DNA of 64,000 nt, from positions 97,001-161,000 of the forward strand of contig JAIXMO010000011.1 of NCBI GenBank assembly GCA_025677825.1, read 5' to 3'. The notes below the pieces were generated by a model. That model did not search any database, was not told where the DNA came from, and saw nothing but the letters and a program-made list of their open reading frames with translations. This document shows positions 20,695 through 34,075 of this stretch, piece after piece (position 1 is the stretch's first letter; each line of letters starts with the position of its first letter). This DNA is from Helicostylum pulchrum (lineage: Eukaryota > Mucoromycota > Mucoromycetes > Mucorales > Mucoraceae). A program made the position numbers and the translations under genes.

Positions 20695-21840
20695 GGTATA
20701 TATATTAAAAAAAAAGAAAAGAGTAGGGGGATAAAGAAGTGTAAAAAAAAAAAAAAAAAAGAGAAAAAGAAAAAAAAAGAGAATATATATTTGATTCGCA
20801 AAATAGTTGGTGGGAATATTTATCAGAAGACGATTTAATAAAATGTGGAGAAAAAAATGCATGTGAAAGTCGTATGCGTGTATGTCATCACAATATGCGG
20901 ACTTACTTTTTACTTTACAAACAATTGAGTGGCATGATATATACTACATGCACAACTATCTTTCTTGTTTCTTCCTTATTTTTTCATATTCTGTTGCCTA
21001 CGATAAGTCACTTCATTCTGAGATTAAAAATAATACGGACAACGTATAAATTTTTTTTTTTTTTTTTTTTTTTTAGAAAAAGTTTAATGTTAGCTCTGGT
21101 TACCTCGACTTAATCTTTACCGAGGTATACCCAGGTAAAAAGTAACTTTTAATATTTATAGTTTTATAAATAGAAAAGCAATATTTACGCGTATATCGAA
21201 AAGATCGACAAAAACACGCTCACTATAAGCCAAAAGGTTCCCCTATTTTACGACGGTACCAAAAGCTCAAAAATAATATAGTTCCCACAACCAATTTCGG
21301 ATAAAATAAATTACCATTGGTACTCACACACTACATATATTAAGATACCATTATTGACACATGTCAACACTGTATGTTAATTGTTTTACTTGTAAAAAAA
21401 ATATATTATTACGACTTCTTTAAATACAGTAGTAAAAGGAGTTAAAATTATCCGATGATTAGCTGATCGTATTGTTTATGCTAAAAACATCTAGTCATAG
21501 GACGTATCTAGAGCGCTTTCGTTGTAATTTCTACGGAGAAAAAAAAATGCCTATGAATGTATAGAATAACCGTATCGATCGAATATTATTACTTTCGATG
21601 GTTCTAGCTCTTGCTGAAGAGTATTCGATCGGCATGAAAGGGGGGTCCGATCAAAATTTTACATACTTTTTCTCCTGTATCGAAATTACGTCCCTGTGTA
21701 TAAAGGCGCTATTTAAAGATAATACGATATTACGTAAGCTTATTTACATTTCGCAGCTATTCAAAACGAGCATTAGAAAGGTTTACTCATTTATTTCGAA
21801 GAATAAAGAGCGACAGCTTGTATAGTAAATCGATGTATAC
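20695..21840. other. Intergenic region
   Basis: About 1.1 kb without a supportable gene. It holds long A and T runs (20737-20760, 21051-21074) and a 10-bp inverted repeat CGATCGAATA/TATTCGATCG at 21576-21585 and 21622-21631. The frame at 21598-21825 has no recognisable content. Confidence 0.5.
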
Positions 21841-22268
21841 TTATTTATTCTTGGGTATCTTGTTATCAATATTATAAAAACTTTTCTTCACTTGTTCAAC
21901 AAGTTTAAGCCATGGCAAGGTAATTGCAGGTGGTTGAGAAAAAACTAGATAATCATAACCTGCAATAGGATTATTTAGTTTTTTTTTTTTTTTAAAAAAA
22001 AAACTGATATATATCGACAAAACAAACCTTTTGCTTTCAAGTGAGGATACACTGTTTGAATGGCTGCCTTGAGTCTACGATCTGCTCGATTACGAATAAC
22101 TGCTGATTTACCTATTTTCTTTTTACCTGTAACAATGCACACTCGATTCTCGGTTTTTGTCTCGTTACGAATCGCTTTTACTGTAAAAGCCTCTGCTCCT
22201 TGAAAAAGTTTTGACTGTCTTGAAAATATAGCTGAAATGCGTTCTGTTGTTATTCCTGGAATCTTCAT
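21841..22268 (-). CDS. rnpA: Bacterial-type RNase P protein component (RnpA-like)
   Basis: Two exons (22028-22268 and 21841-21959) separated by a 68-bp intron ending TTGCAG give 119 residues, the usual RnpA length. The order of conserved elements fits the RnpA fold. A basic central strand (NRVCIVTGKKKIGKSAVI) is followed by the signature RNRADRRLKAAI at 59-70, equivalent to the RNR motif that contacts RNase P RNA. A late strand GYDYLVFSQPP then precedes a C-terminal helix. In bacteria this protein helps the catalytic RNA remove tRNA 5' leaders. Here it most plausibly works with mitochondrial RNase P RNA, which is inference; no strong targeting peptide is visible. The domain match is by motif order only. 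Confidence 0.75.
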
Positions 22269-22379
22269 TTTTTTTTTCTCTAAAAAAAAAAGGCTTGAAA
22301 CAGCCGAAATATTACACAGACAAGCTGAGAAAACTGGGGGAATCTTTTTTTTTTCTTTTCTTTTTTTAAACAAAATATA

Positions 22380-23652
22380 ATGAAAAGTTTTATGCAAAAA
22401 ATTATCAAATCAGTTGATAATAAAGATAAAGTAGAAACGTTGTTAAAACAATATGCTAGCGAGGGTGATTTTATTAACGAACGAGATGCTCATGGCGATT
22501 CTTTACTTCATTTCGCTTCGAGAATTCATTGCCTACCCGTAATGGAGTTATTAGTACAAAGCGGCGCGGATACAGAAGCCGCCAACGAGCACGGTAAATG
22601 ATAACACAGCGACACTGCATAATTTGCAGAGTTAATTCTTTTTTTGTTGTTGTTAGGAAGACGGCCTATTCATGAGGCCATTGAGTCTGTCGAGTGTGTA
22701 ACCTATCTTGTGAACAAATGTCATGTTGACGTAAATGCAATGAAGCGAGGGGACTGGACACCAGTAATGAGTGCATGTAGGATTCTACTTTGCATATTTT
22801 ATTTAAATGTTTTTTCTAACATCACAAAATAATTATATGTAGCATTAAAAGGAAACATAGAAATTGTACAAATTTTAGTGAATGCAGGTGCATTATTAAA
22901 TAGAACGACACGAGACGGTAGAACAGCACTTTATCTAGCTGTACAAGAAGGTAGATAAAATATTTTTACTCTTTTTTTTTAAAAAAAAAGGAGGAGCCTT
23001 TTTTTTTGTTAATGTAAATAGTATAGGTCACATCCAGCTGTCAAAGTACCTGACAGATCAATATCCACAAGCTATTACACAGGCCACTAAATCGGGTCGA
23101 CTACCTACACAAGCCGCCGCGGCTTTAACAGACCCGAATGAAGTTAACAATGAAGGAACACCAGCTTACATAATTACCACTTATTTGTTATCCCACGCAA
23201 CCTCAGCATTGCCTACGTTGTTACAACACCGTGACAATTCGGGCCGAAATATCTTGTTGGATTCGGCCGTCTCACAAAACCTCCAGCTGCTCAGGTTCTT
23301 ATTGGATCAAGGTGCTGATCCAAATGATTCTGACTCACTTGGTCGGAACATGATTCATCACGCCTCCATGATGGGTCATTTAAACGTATTAAAGCTATTA
23401 AGTGAATTAAATGTAAATTGGAATACACCTGACTCCTGGGATCGTTGGACTCCTTTAATGCACGCCGCAAGGCAAGGCCATGCCAACATAGTAAAGTATC
23501 TAGTCGATACAATCAAAGTAGACCTTCATTGTAAAGACAAACAAGGAAGAACTGCCGCGGAAATAGGTACACAAAAAGTATATTAATATACGCATGTACA
23601 CCATATTAACGTTTTTGTGATAGCCCAATTGTGGAAGCATGATGTCTTTTAG
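22380..23652 (+). CDS. ANKRD16-like ankyrin repeat protein
   Basis: Five exons (22380-22593, 22657-22776, 22843-22950, 23027-23566, 23624-23652) all join in phase 1 and give 336 residues. Ankyrin repeats run through most of the protein: GDSLLHFASR, RRPIHEAIESVECV, DWTPVMSACALKGNIEIV, GRTALYLAVQEGHIQL, GRNILLDSAVSQNLQLL, GRNMIHHASMMGHLNVL and RWTPLMHAARQGHANIV. Length and order of the repeats, with the DWTP motif in the third, resemble animal ANKRD16. In mammals ANKRD16 binds alanyl-tRNA synthetase and captures misactivated serine. Whether the fungal protein does so is unknown. The gene starts 111 bp from the divergent RnpA-like gene, so the two probably share a promoter region. Confidence 0.8.
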
Positions 23653-24998
23653 ATGGGGTACGGCAACAGACTACGCGCGACATTTAGCTATGTTAAATAT
23701 ATATTTTTATAGAGCTGCTAAATGCGTCTAGTATGTCAAAGTTGTATGTATCTTTTTTTACAGCTAGAATAAAGATTTGAATGAAATAAAAATGTCTGCT
23801 TCTATTATTTTGTTTTCCTATGCTGTACTGGTTTATATATACAAAGGTACCCGGACATGATCAAAAGCGTATAAAAGGTTTAAACAATACAAAAAGGCTG
23901 GGAAAAAAAAATAAAACATTGATCACTTTCTTCGAAAAGGAAATGTTGTATTTAAAATACTTTAGCCTGAGGATTCTGCCATCATCAATGTTACTGAGCC
24001 ACCTCCCCTAACAACAATTATACAATGATCTTACAATGTTTTTTTTTCTTTACTAAAAGACTTTTAATATCAGTGGACCTGCTAGCCGCAATCGCAAAAT
24101 AACCCCAGAAAGACGATAGAAAAAAAAAAGGACACCAATTTCAACCTTTCTATCAATCGTCATCTCAGAAGCGTAATAGTATTATTCCTTTATAGAGAAC
24201 TCAACCCAATTGGGAAAAGATCCAACTGATATTACGGAAAAAGAACCAATCACTGTATAAAAACACAATGATACCCCCAAAGCTTACAAACCTTTTGTTT
24301 ATAGTCCTTGTCCTTGTAATTATAAACCGTATTGTCCGAAAAATATTCAGTAAAAAGTCCAGGGAAAGACAAGACGTTTTGTCAAACAAAAGTTTAATTA
24401 ATATCGCGGGTACTTTACCTCACACACACACACATACAATATAGTCTCACCAAAGACCTAAACTCGTAGTAAAAAAAAAAGAAAAAAATTCGGATCGTAT
24501 TGTTTTTCTCCCCGGCATACCAGCGCATGTTTTGATTGCTGCTCAAGTTATATTAAAAACAAAAACAAAAATTGAAACCGCTGCGAAATCTATTTTGTGC
24601 TACTTTTGAAACAATCGACTCTTATATAACAGTTTTATTATATCTCACGTAACCAAAAAAGTATGTACCTTTTTTTTTAATATATACCTGTTGATCATAG
24701 TACAAACATACCTGCGTTTCAAATCCAAGACAACATTTTAGGAGTACAAACAAATCCATACATTTTTGTCGTATACGCTAGTTAACAAAAGGTGGGGTAA
24801 GGATCATGTGAACCCACTAAGAAAAACTATAACAAAATATTCATATGAAATAAATAAAAAAAGTGAGGGGCAAAAAAAAAAAAAACTATAAACGTTGACA
24901 CGCGTATAACCTTTTTATTATTTAAACAATTTGCTTTCTCTTTCTTTTTTTTTTTTTGTTCTTACATTATTCTTCCCTTTCTTTCTTTTTTACATAGT
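23653..24998. other. Intergenic region
   Basis: About 1.35 kb with no supportable gene. It contains a short CA repeat at 24420-24434 and several A-runs. Just upstream of the hydrolase ATG is a pyrimidine-rich stretch (24930-24996), typical of fungal promoters. Confidence 0.5.
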
Positions 24999-26547
24999 AT
25001 GGTAACAAGAGTGATTAAACCTTGTAGTAGCCAAGCATGCTGTAACGACATGGGCGCTTCTCAAATCGCATTCTTATCCTCGAACACAACGGAACTTATC
25101 ATGTCAAACCGGTCCATCTTATCTACACTTACTACGCAAGTTGTCCAAGAGGTATGTAACACAGTGTACCAAATGCCAACCAGCCTTGTCCGTCTTGCAT
25201 CTGATGTTTGGTCGCATGTAAAAAAGGAGCCGAAAAAACCTAGCTGGAACATCCAAACCACCGTCGTAATGGGATTTCTACAAGCGTTCCGAGACCAAAC
25301 GCTCACAAACAGTTTAGAGTTCTGGAGACTGATGCTAGTGGCTCCTACTTTTCTCACACCCATCACATCCAAATTAGAGCCTGAATACATTTTGATTAAA
25401 AACAGAAATTTGTGTGGCATTTTGAGTAAGCTTGATCGAGACGAAACGGGAAATCGTACAATAGACGCTGAATGGATGTCGGCTATTTCTACCTGGGAAA
25501 GAATTTACGGTGGTCCCTCATCTGTGAATTTAATGAAGAAAGCTCCGCTCATGTTGGAAGCCCCTCCTTCTTGTGAGAAAATCGTACTTTATTTTCATGG
25601 TGGTGCTTATTGTTCCATGAGTGCACAAACTCACAGAATATTAACACATAAAATAAGTAAAGCAACAAAGCGAAGAGTACTAGGTAATATAAAAGACAAA
25701 AAAAAAAAAAAAAAAAAAAAAGTTATTGTTTTAATTGTTAACTCTTTTTTTTCCCTCACCCTTTTTGGTTACATAAACAAATCAGCTGTCAATTATCGTC
25801 TAGCACCAGAAACAAGGTTTCCTGGGGCACTGCTTGATGCAGTACAAAGTTTTCTTTATTTGATCGACACGAATGAAAAGCACCGCCTTGACCCAAAAAA
25901 TATCATTGTCATGGGTGACTCAGCAGGTGGAGGGCTTTGTCTAGCAATGATGCTTTATTTACGAGATCACGGTTTACCAATGCCAGAAGGGGCCGCTTTA
26001 TTATCAGTAAATAAATGTTTATTTGTTTATTTGATTTGTATACTAAAATTTATTATTTTTAGCCATGGGTTGATCTGACCTTTTCTTACCCAAGTTGGAA
26101 GGATGCCAACCTTTATGATTATTTACCTTCAAACCCATCAGAGCTTGTAGGCATGAACCCGGCACTCCTGTATTTGGACGATCAAAAGTTAATTCGCCAT
26201 CCATATGTATCTCCTATTTTTGCAGACAATTTTGATAATATGCCTCCCATCCTTATTCAATCCGGTGGTTGTGAATCTTTGCGGGATGAAATTTGTGATT
26301 TAACTGATAAAATTCAAAAATCAAAATCTACCATGGTACACCATGAAATATATGAGGTTTGTAATTATTACAATTAAAATTATTTTTTAAACACTTATAT
26401 ATATATATACTTTAGGACATGGTTCATGTATTTCAAGCGTTTCCATTTGGTAAATCAAGTGAAGCAATTGAAAGTATTGGTTGGTGGTCCAAAGTAGGCA
26501 TATCCCTTATTACCCAGTGGCATAACCGCTCTCAAGAACTCTCTTGA
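24999..26547 (+). CDS. HSL-family alpha/beta hydrolase (lipase/esterase)
   Basis: Four exons (24999-25683, 25786-26006, 26063-26356, 26416-26547) give 443 residues. Motifs of the hormone-sensitive lipase family are present: oxyanion-hole HGGAY at 200-204, YRLAPE, nucleophile GDSAGG with Ser274, PWVDLT, the acid residue in ESLRDE and the catalytic His in DMVHVFQ. The first 180 residues are family-variable. The first intron (102 bp) contains a 20-base A-run. Such enzymes cleave acyl esters of small or lipid substrates; the natural substrate is unknown. No signal peptide or clear membrane anchor is seen, so an intracellular enzyme is likely. Steroid or drug esterase roles cannot be excluded. Confidence 0.88.
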
Positions 26548-28081
26548 GCTATTATACATGTTGAACGAAACACTGGATGGAAATCAGCATGCGCGGTAAA
26601 AGAGATCTTCTTTTTTTTTTTTTCAAGGAGTAGTAATTATAATGATTCCCCATATTCTATTTCTGTTTATTATACATGAGTAAATAAACATACGTAATTA
26701 TAATTAAATTACTATAGAGATCCAAGGACATTCTACTTCCCTTCTTTTCTTTTTTTAAAAAAAAAGGAAAAAACGTGTTTTTTTATCGGTTCCAAGAACA
26801 AACCCTGTTCACATGCAATTTTATACCGACCACATATATACATATGTAAAAAGAGACTAGTTAGTGATCCCCCTCCCTCTCAATTACAGTAAGACACTGT
26901 TAATTGACAGTATAGACACTAGAAATGATGAGTAAATACTCTATTTTTATACACGTCCTTGTACCTTGATCTTTAAATCACTATTGACATATAAAAACTA
27001 CATATTTACTACAGTAAATTACATTGCAAGATAGTTTTTTTTTTTACTTATCTGTTATATATTTCCAAAATAACTAAAATGATATTACCAATGATAAAAG
27101 AGCCTTCTCATCATCATGGCCAAATTAGTAATTTGCAATAAAAATAGCTTTTTATTTTATTACGGTGCATCCCTTTACCCCTTCTTCTACAATACTACTA
27201 TACTTTAATCGAAAGCTTTTTTAGGGTTGCAAAAGGTAAATTGAGCGTTAATTGAAATGTGTTATTTTTGGTTGTTGTAAAATTATTAAAGAGAAATGTT
27301 GGCCGATCTAACTTGATTTGTTCATACTTTATGTACCTTAAAAAAAAAAGACCCAAATTTTTACAAACGAAAAAGAATAAAGAAGAACATATAAGGTATG
27401 ACGTAGTTTATACTACAACAATCATTGAAATATGCAAGCATTTTTTCGGTTTAGACTGAGAACCTCTTTGTACTCTCTCTCTCCCTTGGTATTAGAAAGA
27501 AAGAGTATTAAACTCACATGTATAATAAATCTTATTTACTCCCAAATAATTTATACATAGATTAAACATATTGGCGTATATGTTTACTTAAAGGAATAAC
27601 ATAGATATTTGTTAAATCCGACAGGGCATAATGGATATATGTACATCATAGGAGAATAAACACTGTTCTTGACGTCATCAAGAGAGTAATACCATATTTA
27701 AACATGTTTACATTGATCTATTCTCCTTGATAAATATATACAAAGTTTGTTTATAATAGCTTCTAGACACTTTAAAGTGCGTGCGTGTGTGGGCGTGTAT
27801 ATATAATTCTAGCCGCCCCTTATTTAAATGATATTCCAAATTAGGACAAGTATATGCACTTTAACATCATTATAAAAAATGACAACCTACAATCCTCCCC
27901 TATAAATCTCCCCTATTCCAAAATTATTGTTATTTATATGCTTTACTTTACTCTATAATTTTTTTACTCTTCCCTTTATTTTACTCTTTCTCTCTTTTTT
28001 TTTAAAAACCAAAAAAAAAAGACTACGCGTAGTATACTTATACAAAAACCAAAAAAAAACCAAAAAAAAAACAATAATCTT
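26548..28081. other. Intergenic region upstream of the STE12-like gene
   Basis: About 1.5 kb with no supportable gene. It has several T-runs and a GTGCGTGCGTGTGTGGGCGT stretch near 27780. A CCTATAAATC TATA-like site at 27899-27908 lies about 180 bp before the STE12-like ATG. The long promoter suits a regulated transcription factor. Confidence 0.45.
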
Positions 28082-30369
28082 ATGGCAACATCCACTACTA
28101 TTACAACTACAGCAACAAGCATTATGTTACAACATGAAGAAAGCTGTAACGAAGAGCAAGTGATTCGGCTTCAGCCACCCACCGATGAAAATACAGAAGA
28201 AAGATTAAACCAAATTGACGAATTAAAATATTTTTTAGGTACAGCAACCAACGACTGGGAAGCTAATCGACAAGTGCACTCATTTCCATTACCAACCGGC
28301 GAAAGTCTTTCGTGCGTATTTTGGAATAATTTATTTCATGTGACAGGCACTGATATCGTAAGAACACTATTATACCGGTTTCACTTATTTGGCAGACCAG
28401 TAACAAACCTCAAGAAATTTGAAGAAGGCATATTTTCAGACTTGCGCAATTTAAAACCTGGTATGGATGCATCACTGGAAGAACCAAAGTCAGAATTTCT
28501 TGAAATGCTTTACAAGAATAATTGCATAAGAACTCAAAAGAAGCAAAAAGTCTTTTTTTGGTTTTCAGTACCTCATGATCGATTATTTTTAGACGCTTTG
28601 GAAAGAGACTTGAAAAGAGAAAAGATCAATCTCGATCCAACTAGTGTCGCTATTGCTGAACCCGCTACTTCTTTATCTTTGGATACAACTCAGGAATTAT
28701 TTGATCAATTAAGAAAGTCAATGTCTTTATCTGCTGTTGCTGCTGCTCACGCTATGGATGATATACCTCATTCTAATATCATCACCTCCACCAACTCAAC
28801 TAATACTACTACCACTACAGAAGGTAATTAACTTTTTTCCTTTTTTAAATTTTTTTTTTTTTGGTATAACATTTGTAATAAAACACAAAAAACACACATA
28901 TTAGAGATGGTAATACCTCTATACACAAAATCATTTTAATAATGTTTGAATTTTTTTAAATTGTCTTTTTTTTCTTTTGCTTGACTTATTCAAAATAATT
29001 TAATTATTATATAGTTGATCACCAAGCCTCATCTTATTCACATGATAATGACGACTGGGCCTCTACTTGGAACCAACAAAAATCAGATACTACTGAAAGA
29101 ACCGGACACCGACCTACCAGGTCCTTATCATCCATTACTTTACCACCTAACCTTGTATCAAACCACCCGCAAGAATACGAACAAACAAGTTTCTCTGCAG
29201 GTACTTCACCTAAATCTGATCACTTTGACTTATATCCTGCCTTTGATAAAGACGAATCCGAAAAGCAAAAAATCTTTGGTGCATTTTCTCTTTTTGAAGG
29301 TTCCCCAACTTACAAACAACGTCAAAGAAGAAGAACGCTGTCATTCAACACCAGTGGTTACTTGGACGAAGATTATCAAGGAAGTCGCCTCGAATTAGCT
29401 GCTATCAATGCAGGCTTGGCAATAATCAACCCGCATAATTTATTTCAACAATCAAATCATCATCACCATCATGATCATACAGGTGCTGAGAAGGTTTATA
29501 CATGTCCTTTACCTCAATGCGCAAGAATTTTTAAAAGACTGGAACATTTAAAGAGACATTTTAGAACACATACATTAGAAAGACCCTATTCATGCAACAT
29601 GTGCGGTAAACATTTCTCTAGAACTGATAACCTTGCTCAGCATAAAAAGACCCATAATCGACCCAGATCTATTTCCGTCTTGACTCGTTGTAACAGCAGT
29701 AGCAAGTTAATTACACTCAGTAACAAATCTTCCGATACTACCAGTCCTACTACTACTACTACTACTACTACCACAAGAAAGAGAGCTTCTTCTCTCCGTA
29801 ACAGCAACTGTAATGAAGTGATTGATAAATTATCTGCTTTATCTAGTAGTGACGATACTATTCATCCTTCAACAACAACAACAACAAATGGTGTAGCTCC
29901 AATGGATTATTTCTCTTATCAAGGTGGCGATAATATCAGTAGATGTACAAACTCATCGAGTCCTTCAGGTTCTAACCATCAAAGTGACGAAGAAGTGTTA
30001 TTTAATAATACCAATTATGAACAAGTCATTCCGTATCAGATGATGGACGAAGATATTTACATGACCGACGGCAATGAAGTGAATAACGTAACATATGAAG
30101 AGGAAACTTATGATACATGCGATCCTTATTTGCCAGAACCTACATCATCCACATCGTCATCATTTATGTGGCAACAACCTGCAGATCCTCCTCCATGCCC
30201 TACCACCACTTCATCCTCTTCTTCATTATTATTTAACAATAACAATCAACAATATTATCATCGGTTATCTTGGTATTCATCTATGGACGATAAAAGTGCT
30301 TCTCCAAAATCATCTTCTCCATCTTCTCTTTATGATAATACTCAAACTTATTCGTGGCGTCAAACATAG
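28082..30369 (+). CDS. STE12: STE12/SteA-type transcription factor
   Basis: Two exons (28082-28823 and 29015-30369; a 191-bp intron, long for this window) give 698 residues. Residues about 45-160 form the STE domain, with LKYFLGTATNDW, FHVTGTDIVRTL, FHLFGRPV, KKFEEGIFSDLRNL and QKVFFWFSVPHDRLFLDALERDLKRE. Two C2H2 zinc fingers follow at 411-433 (C-x4-C-x12-H-x3-H) and 441-461, an arrangement found in filamentous-fungal SteA but not in yeast Ste12. Long Thr/Ser/Asn-rich linkers flank them. Ste12-family proteins act in the nucleus downstream of Fus3/Kss1-type MAP kinases to control mating, filamentation and invasion. The specific targets here are unknown. Confidence 0.95.
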
Positions 30370-30491
30370 GTGAAAAAAAACTATGATAACGTGTGTAATT
30401 ATGTCCCCTCTTTTTATTTTATTATGTATATGAAACATCTTTTTTTCTGTTTATTTTTTATTGTAAAATCACAAGCTATTTTGTATATGTG

Positions 30492-30497
<6 letters not shown>

Positions 30498-30549
<52 letters not shown>
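30498..30549. repeat. (TC)n microsatellite
   Basis: About 26 uninterrupted TC units in the 3' region of the STE12-like gene, about 130 bp after its stop codon. Confidence 0.95.
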
Positions 30550-30552
<3 letters not shown>

Positions 30553-30833
30553 CAAACTTATGTAACCCCCTCTTCCCCCATTTTTTTATATATATGTATC
30601 CCCCCATTTTAATAATAAACCATATTAATAAACTCTTTGATTGATTGATATACTTTTTTATTTATTTTTTTGATATGGTGATGAAATTATTAAAGTCTGT
30701 AGATATTTTTTCAATTGAAAAGAGAATTTTGTATAAAAAAAAGAGAGAAATAATATTAGCGTGTGTGTATATAAACAATTATTACTCTTTTCAATATTTT
30801 TTGTGTTGTATGTATATAAAAAAAACCCCCTTT

Positions 30834-32086
30834 TTAAGAAGAGGCTTCAGGCTTCTTAGCAACAAAGAAGAACATGGGAGTGAACAAGTTCTTTTGAGCA
30901 CCAGCAACTAAAGCATCAGCAGCAGTTTCCAAGAACTTTTGAGTCTCAACGGTACCCTTGGGGGCCAAACCAATCTTTTCCAAGACACGAACAACGTTGG
31001 TGGTAGTGAAACGACCGACCTTGGTCATGGCAAGAGTGGTAAGAACATCTTTGGCAGTTTGACATTGTCTGAGATCACCTTCAAGAGGATAATACCAGTT
31101 GATGGAATCACCAACGTTAGCCATATCTTGGTTCATCAAGACTTCGAAACCAACATTCTTGAGAGCTTGAATACATTCTGAAGTCTTACGCATCTTGGGG
31201 ATACCGTTACCGATCTCAATACCGTGAGCAATGGCTCTGTGTTCAGCGTTGTTCTCATCGAAATCATCAGTCATACACCATTCATAACAACCAAAGTTTC
31301 CTCCGGGCTTCAAGACACGGTAGATCTCACCATAAACACCTTCAAATACAGGTGCGTGACAAGTAGCTTCAATAGCATAAACAGCATCGAAAGAGTTGGC
31401 TTCGAAAGGCATTTCCATAAAGTTACCCTAAAATTAAATACTCTTTTTTAGTAAACCTTGTACTGTTTTATAAACCCTTATATCTTTTACCTTGATGAAA
31501 TCAGTTTGATCTTGCAATAATTCCTTAGCGGCATAATGGAAAGCTCTTTGAATTTGATAGGCGTTGTTGTTTAAACCAGTGATATGGGCACCAGTGAAAT
31601 GAGCAATTTCACGAGCGGGTCCACCAACACCACAACCGACATCGAGAACCTTCATGTTTGCCTTAATACCAATGTTGGAAGCTAAATAATGCTCATGACG
31701 AGCAATAGCGCGGTTGAACTCTTCACCAACATAGTAACGACAGAAATGGAAACTGCTACCCCAACCTATGTAAACTTATTGTTACTAAAACCGTACCTTT
31801 TTCTCAAAAAAAAAAAAATCTTACCATATTCATAGAAATCAGTAGCCAAGTTATAGTAAGAGTTAACAAGAGAAGTGTAACCATCTAATCTCTTGTCTTC
31901 GTCTTCTTGGGTTTCAGCCTCAGGCTTCTTCCACATCTTGAGATAAGTATCAGTAGCGACATTATGAACATCAGCATTCTTGGAACTCAAATTGGCAAGA
32001 AGACCACTCTTAATCTTGTTACCGTGAAGGGCACGGGCAAAGGCAATATCCTCAGAGTTTTGAGCTGAAACGGTTCCTGCAGTCAT
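30834..32086 (-). CDS. ERG6: Sterol 24-C-methyltransferase
   Basis: Three exons (31825-32086, 31491-31765, 30834-31427) give 376 residues, close to yeast Erg6. The family motifs are in order: [13 protein letters not shown], the SAM-binding [25 protein letters not shown], the sterol-binding [24 protein letters not shown] and YEWCMTDDF. The enzyme transfers a methyl group from S-adenosylmethionine to C-24 of the sterol side chain (zymosterol to fecosterol in yeast; lanosterol is used in some fungi). It acts at the ER or lipid droplets in ergosterol synthesis. Strong codon bias toward C-ending codons suggests high expression. Introns are 59 and 63 bp. All key motifs are intact. Confidence 0.97.
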
Positions 32087-33535
32087 GTTTAGATGATGAT
32101 TTAAATCCTTGTTGAAAAGAGAAGATGAAGAAATATATAAAATCTTTTTTTGCCCCGGACTTTTTTTGTGTCTTTTTATTTTTCCAAAACTTTAGGGTTT
32201 TCCCAAATTTAGTAATCTGGCTGCACGTCCGCCCGACATCTGCTACAATGTCCGGTTTCTGATTTTCTTATTCTTTTAATGAATTTCCACTATTGGAAGA
32301 AACTCGCCTTCTCTTTATACTCGTTAAAACTTATCTTTGCTTGCACTTTTATTACTTTCTTTATAACTAACTTTCTTTTCGTGCCTTTTTTTTTATTTCA
32401 AACCTGAAAAAGTTTATTGTCAGTGTACGACGTGTAACCAATTTCTTTTTCATTGGTCAAAAGTATTTTTAAAGTACAGTTTATTATCCTCTCATCCATT
32501 ACATTTGATTATTATCATTAAATTAACACAGATAAACTGTACAAGTACGAGCACCCTTTCTAAACAAAAAACCCCTCCCTTTCCAAAAAAAAAAAAATTC
32601 ATGTACATCGAATGTCTAATCATAATTTGATCCACAGATTTGTAACACCTAAAAAAAAAAGAACGTGAAAAAGACAAACAAAAAATAGAGATTTTTCTAT
32701 GAAAATCTTTCAAGTATCTCATGCAGTTGAGGAATTCACTAAAAAAAATTTAGAGACACAGCCTTAAAAGAGAAAACTGCTATGAAATATACTGTAAACT
32801 GTATTTTTTTTTATCGGTAACAACGATATGAAACCACGAAAAAAGATAACGAAAAACGGGATGCGAAAAACCGGTTCTGTGGTATCTTTTTGGTCATGCA
32901 ATCAAGCCTACAGTATAAAAGGCTTTTTTTCCCCCGTATCATTTTCTAATATACAATAATGAGTATGACGGGCCGGTATGTACCGTATTTTTGGTATTGG
33001 CGTCCAAATATTCTTTTTCTGAACTTGAATCGTTTCTAATAACTGTTCTGCTCCTTTCAGCTGTCAGAATAGGATTTTCAAAGTCCTGGCTGCTCTATTT
33101 AAGGGCGGCCGAAATCTACCCTTAAATCGAACATACCCTTATATCTAACAGTGGACGGGACAATTATATATCCAACAATAAAAAAAAAACTTGCACAAGT
33201 TTTTTCTTTAAATATTACGCACCACCTGGTTTCAACATCTAACTTACACTGTATATATTTAACTGCATCCAAAAACCTAGGCGACAAAAAGTTATGTCCC
33301 TTTTTCTTGTTTATAAATCACTGCCAAGAGCTCACTGAGATATCGCAGTTTGAACAATCGCTCACGCTTAAGAAGCCACTGCGGTTGTAATATATAATGG
33401 TTTTATTTTATCAAAAAACAGTAAACAAGTTTTGGGCCCAAATTTTATAATACTAAATAGTTGCTTTGAATATGTATTTGATCTAAAAAATTAAAAACGT
33501 ATTTTTTTGTTTTTTTTTCGATTTTCATTTTTGGG

Positions 33536-34075
33536 GGTTATTTTGAAATTACTCAGGATATACTTTGCCTAACTTTGCGTAAAAAGCAAGGATAATATGT
33601 TACTCTTTTAGGCGCTTCTAATCCATTTTAAAGCATGCTTCTAATGCCAAAACTAAAAAAGTAATGGCCGTTTAAAACTTCCTTTTTTTGGACAAAAAAA
33701 TAGATATTTTGCGCGTAACCACATTTTTCGATTTTAAAATTTACGCGATTACGTAGAATGTAGTTTTTCATTACCGTGTTTAGCTATAGCACTGAATGTG
33801 GATATCTAAAAACTATATATTTATTGCTCATGAATAAAAGTGCTATAGCCGAAACTGGTCAAAAAAACGCGCTTTAAAGAAATCGCCATGTTAACGTCCG
33901 CTTAACTAGGATTTTAGCGGGAAAAAAAAAACGTCGTAAAACGGCGATTACTCGTTCAGTATTTTTTTAAAAATATGTTTTTGGACGGATTAGATGCAAA
34001 AACAAGAGCGCGTTATCATCACTGTTTTTTCCACAAATAAAGGCAAAGTAGATCTCGAGTAATTTCAAAATAACC
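33536..34075. mobile_element. 540-bp MITE-like element
   Basis: The ends are inverted: GGTTATTTTGAAATTACTC at 33536-33554 and its complement ending at 34075. Similarity continues inward with ATACTTTGCCT against ATCTACTTTGCCT, and TTCTAATCC against ATCTAATCC, so the inverted repeat is long and imperfect (more than 100 bp). Further in are CTATAGCACT and AGTGCTATAG. No coding capacity is present. A target duplication was not clear. Confidence 0.65.

Noticed and set aside
21576..21631. 10-bp inverted repeat as terminator or operator
   Set aside because: An isolated short palindrome in AT-rich DNA of a eukaryote, with no adjacent gene end that fits.
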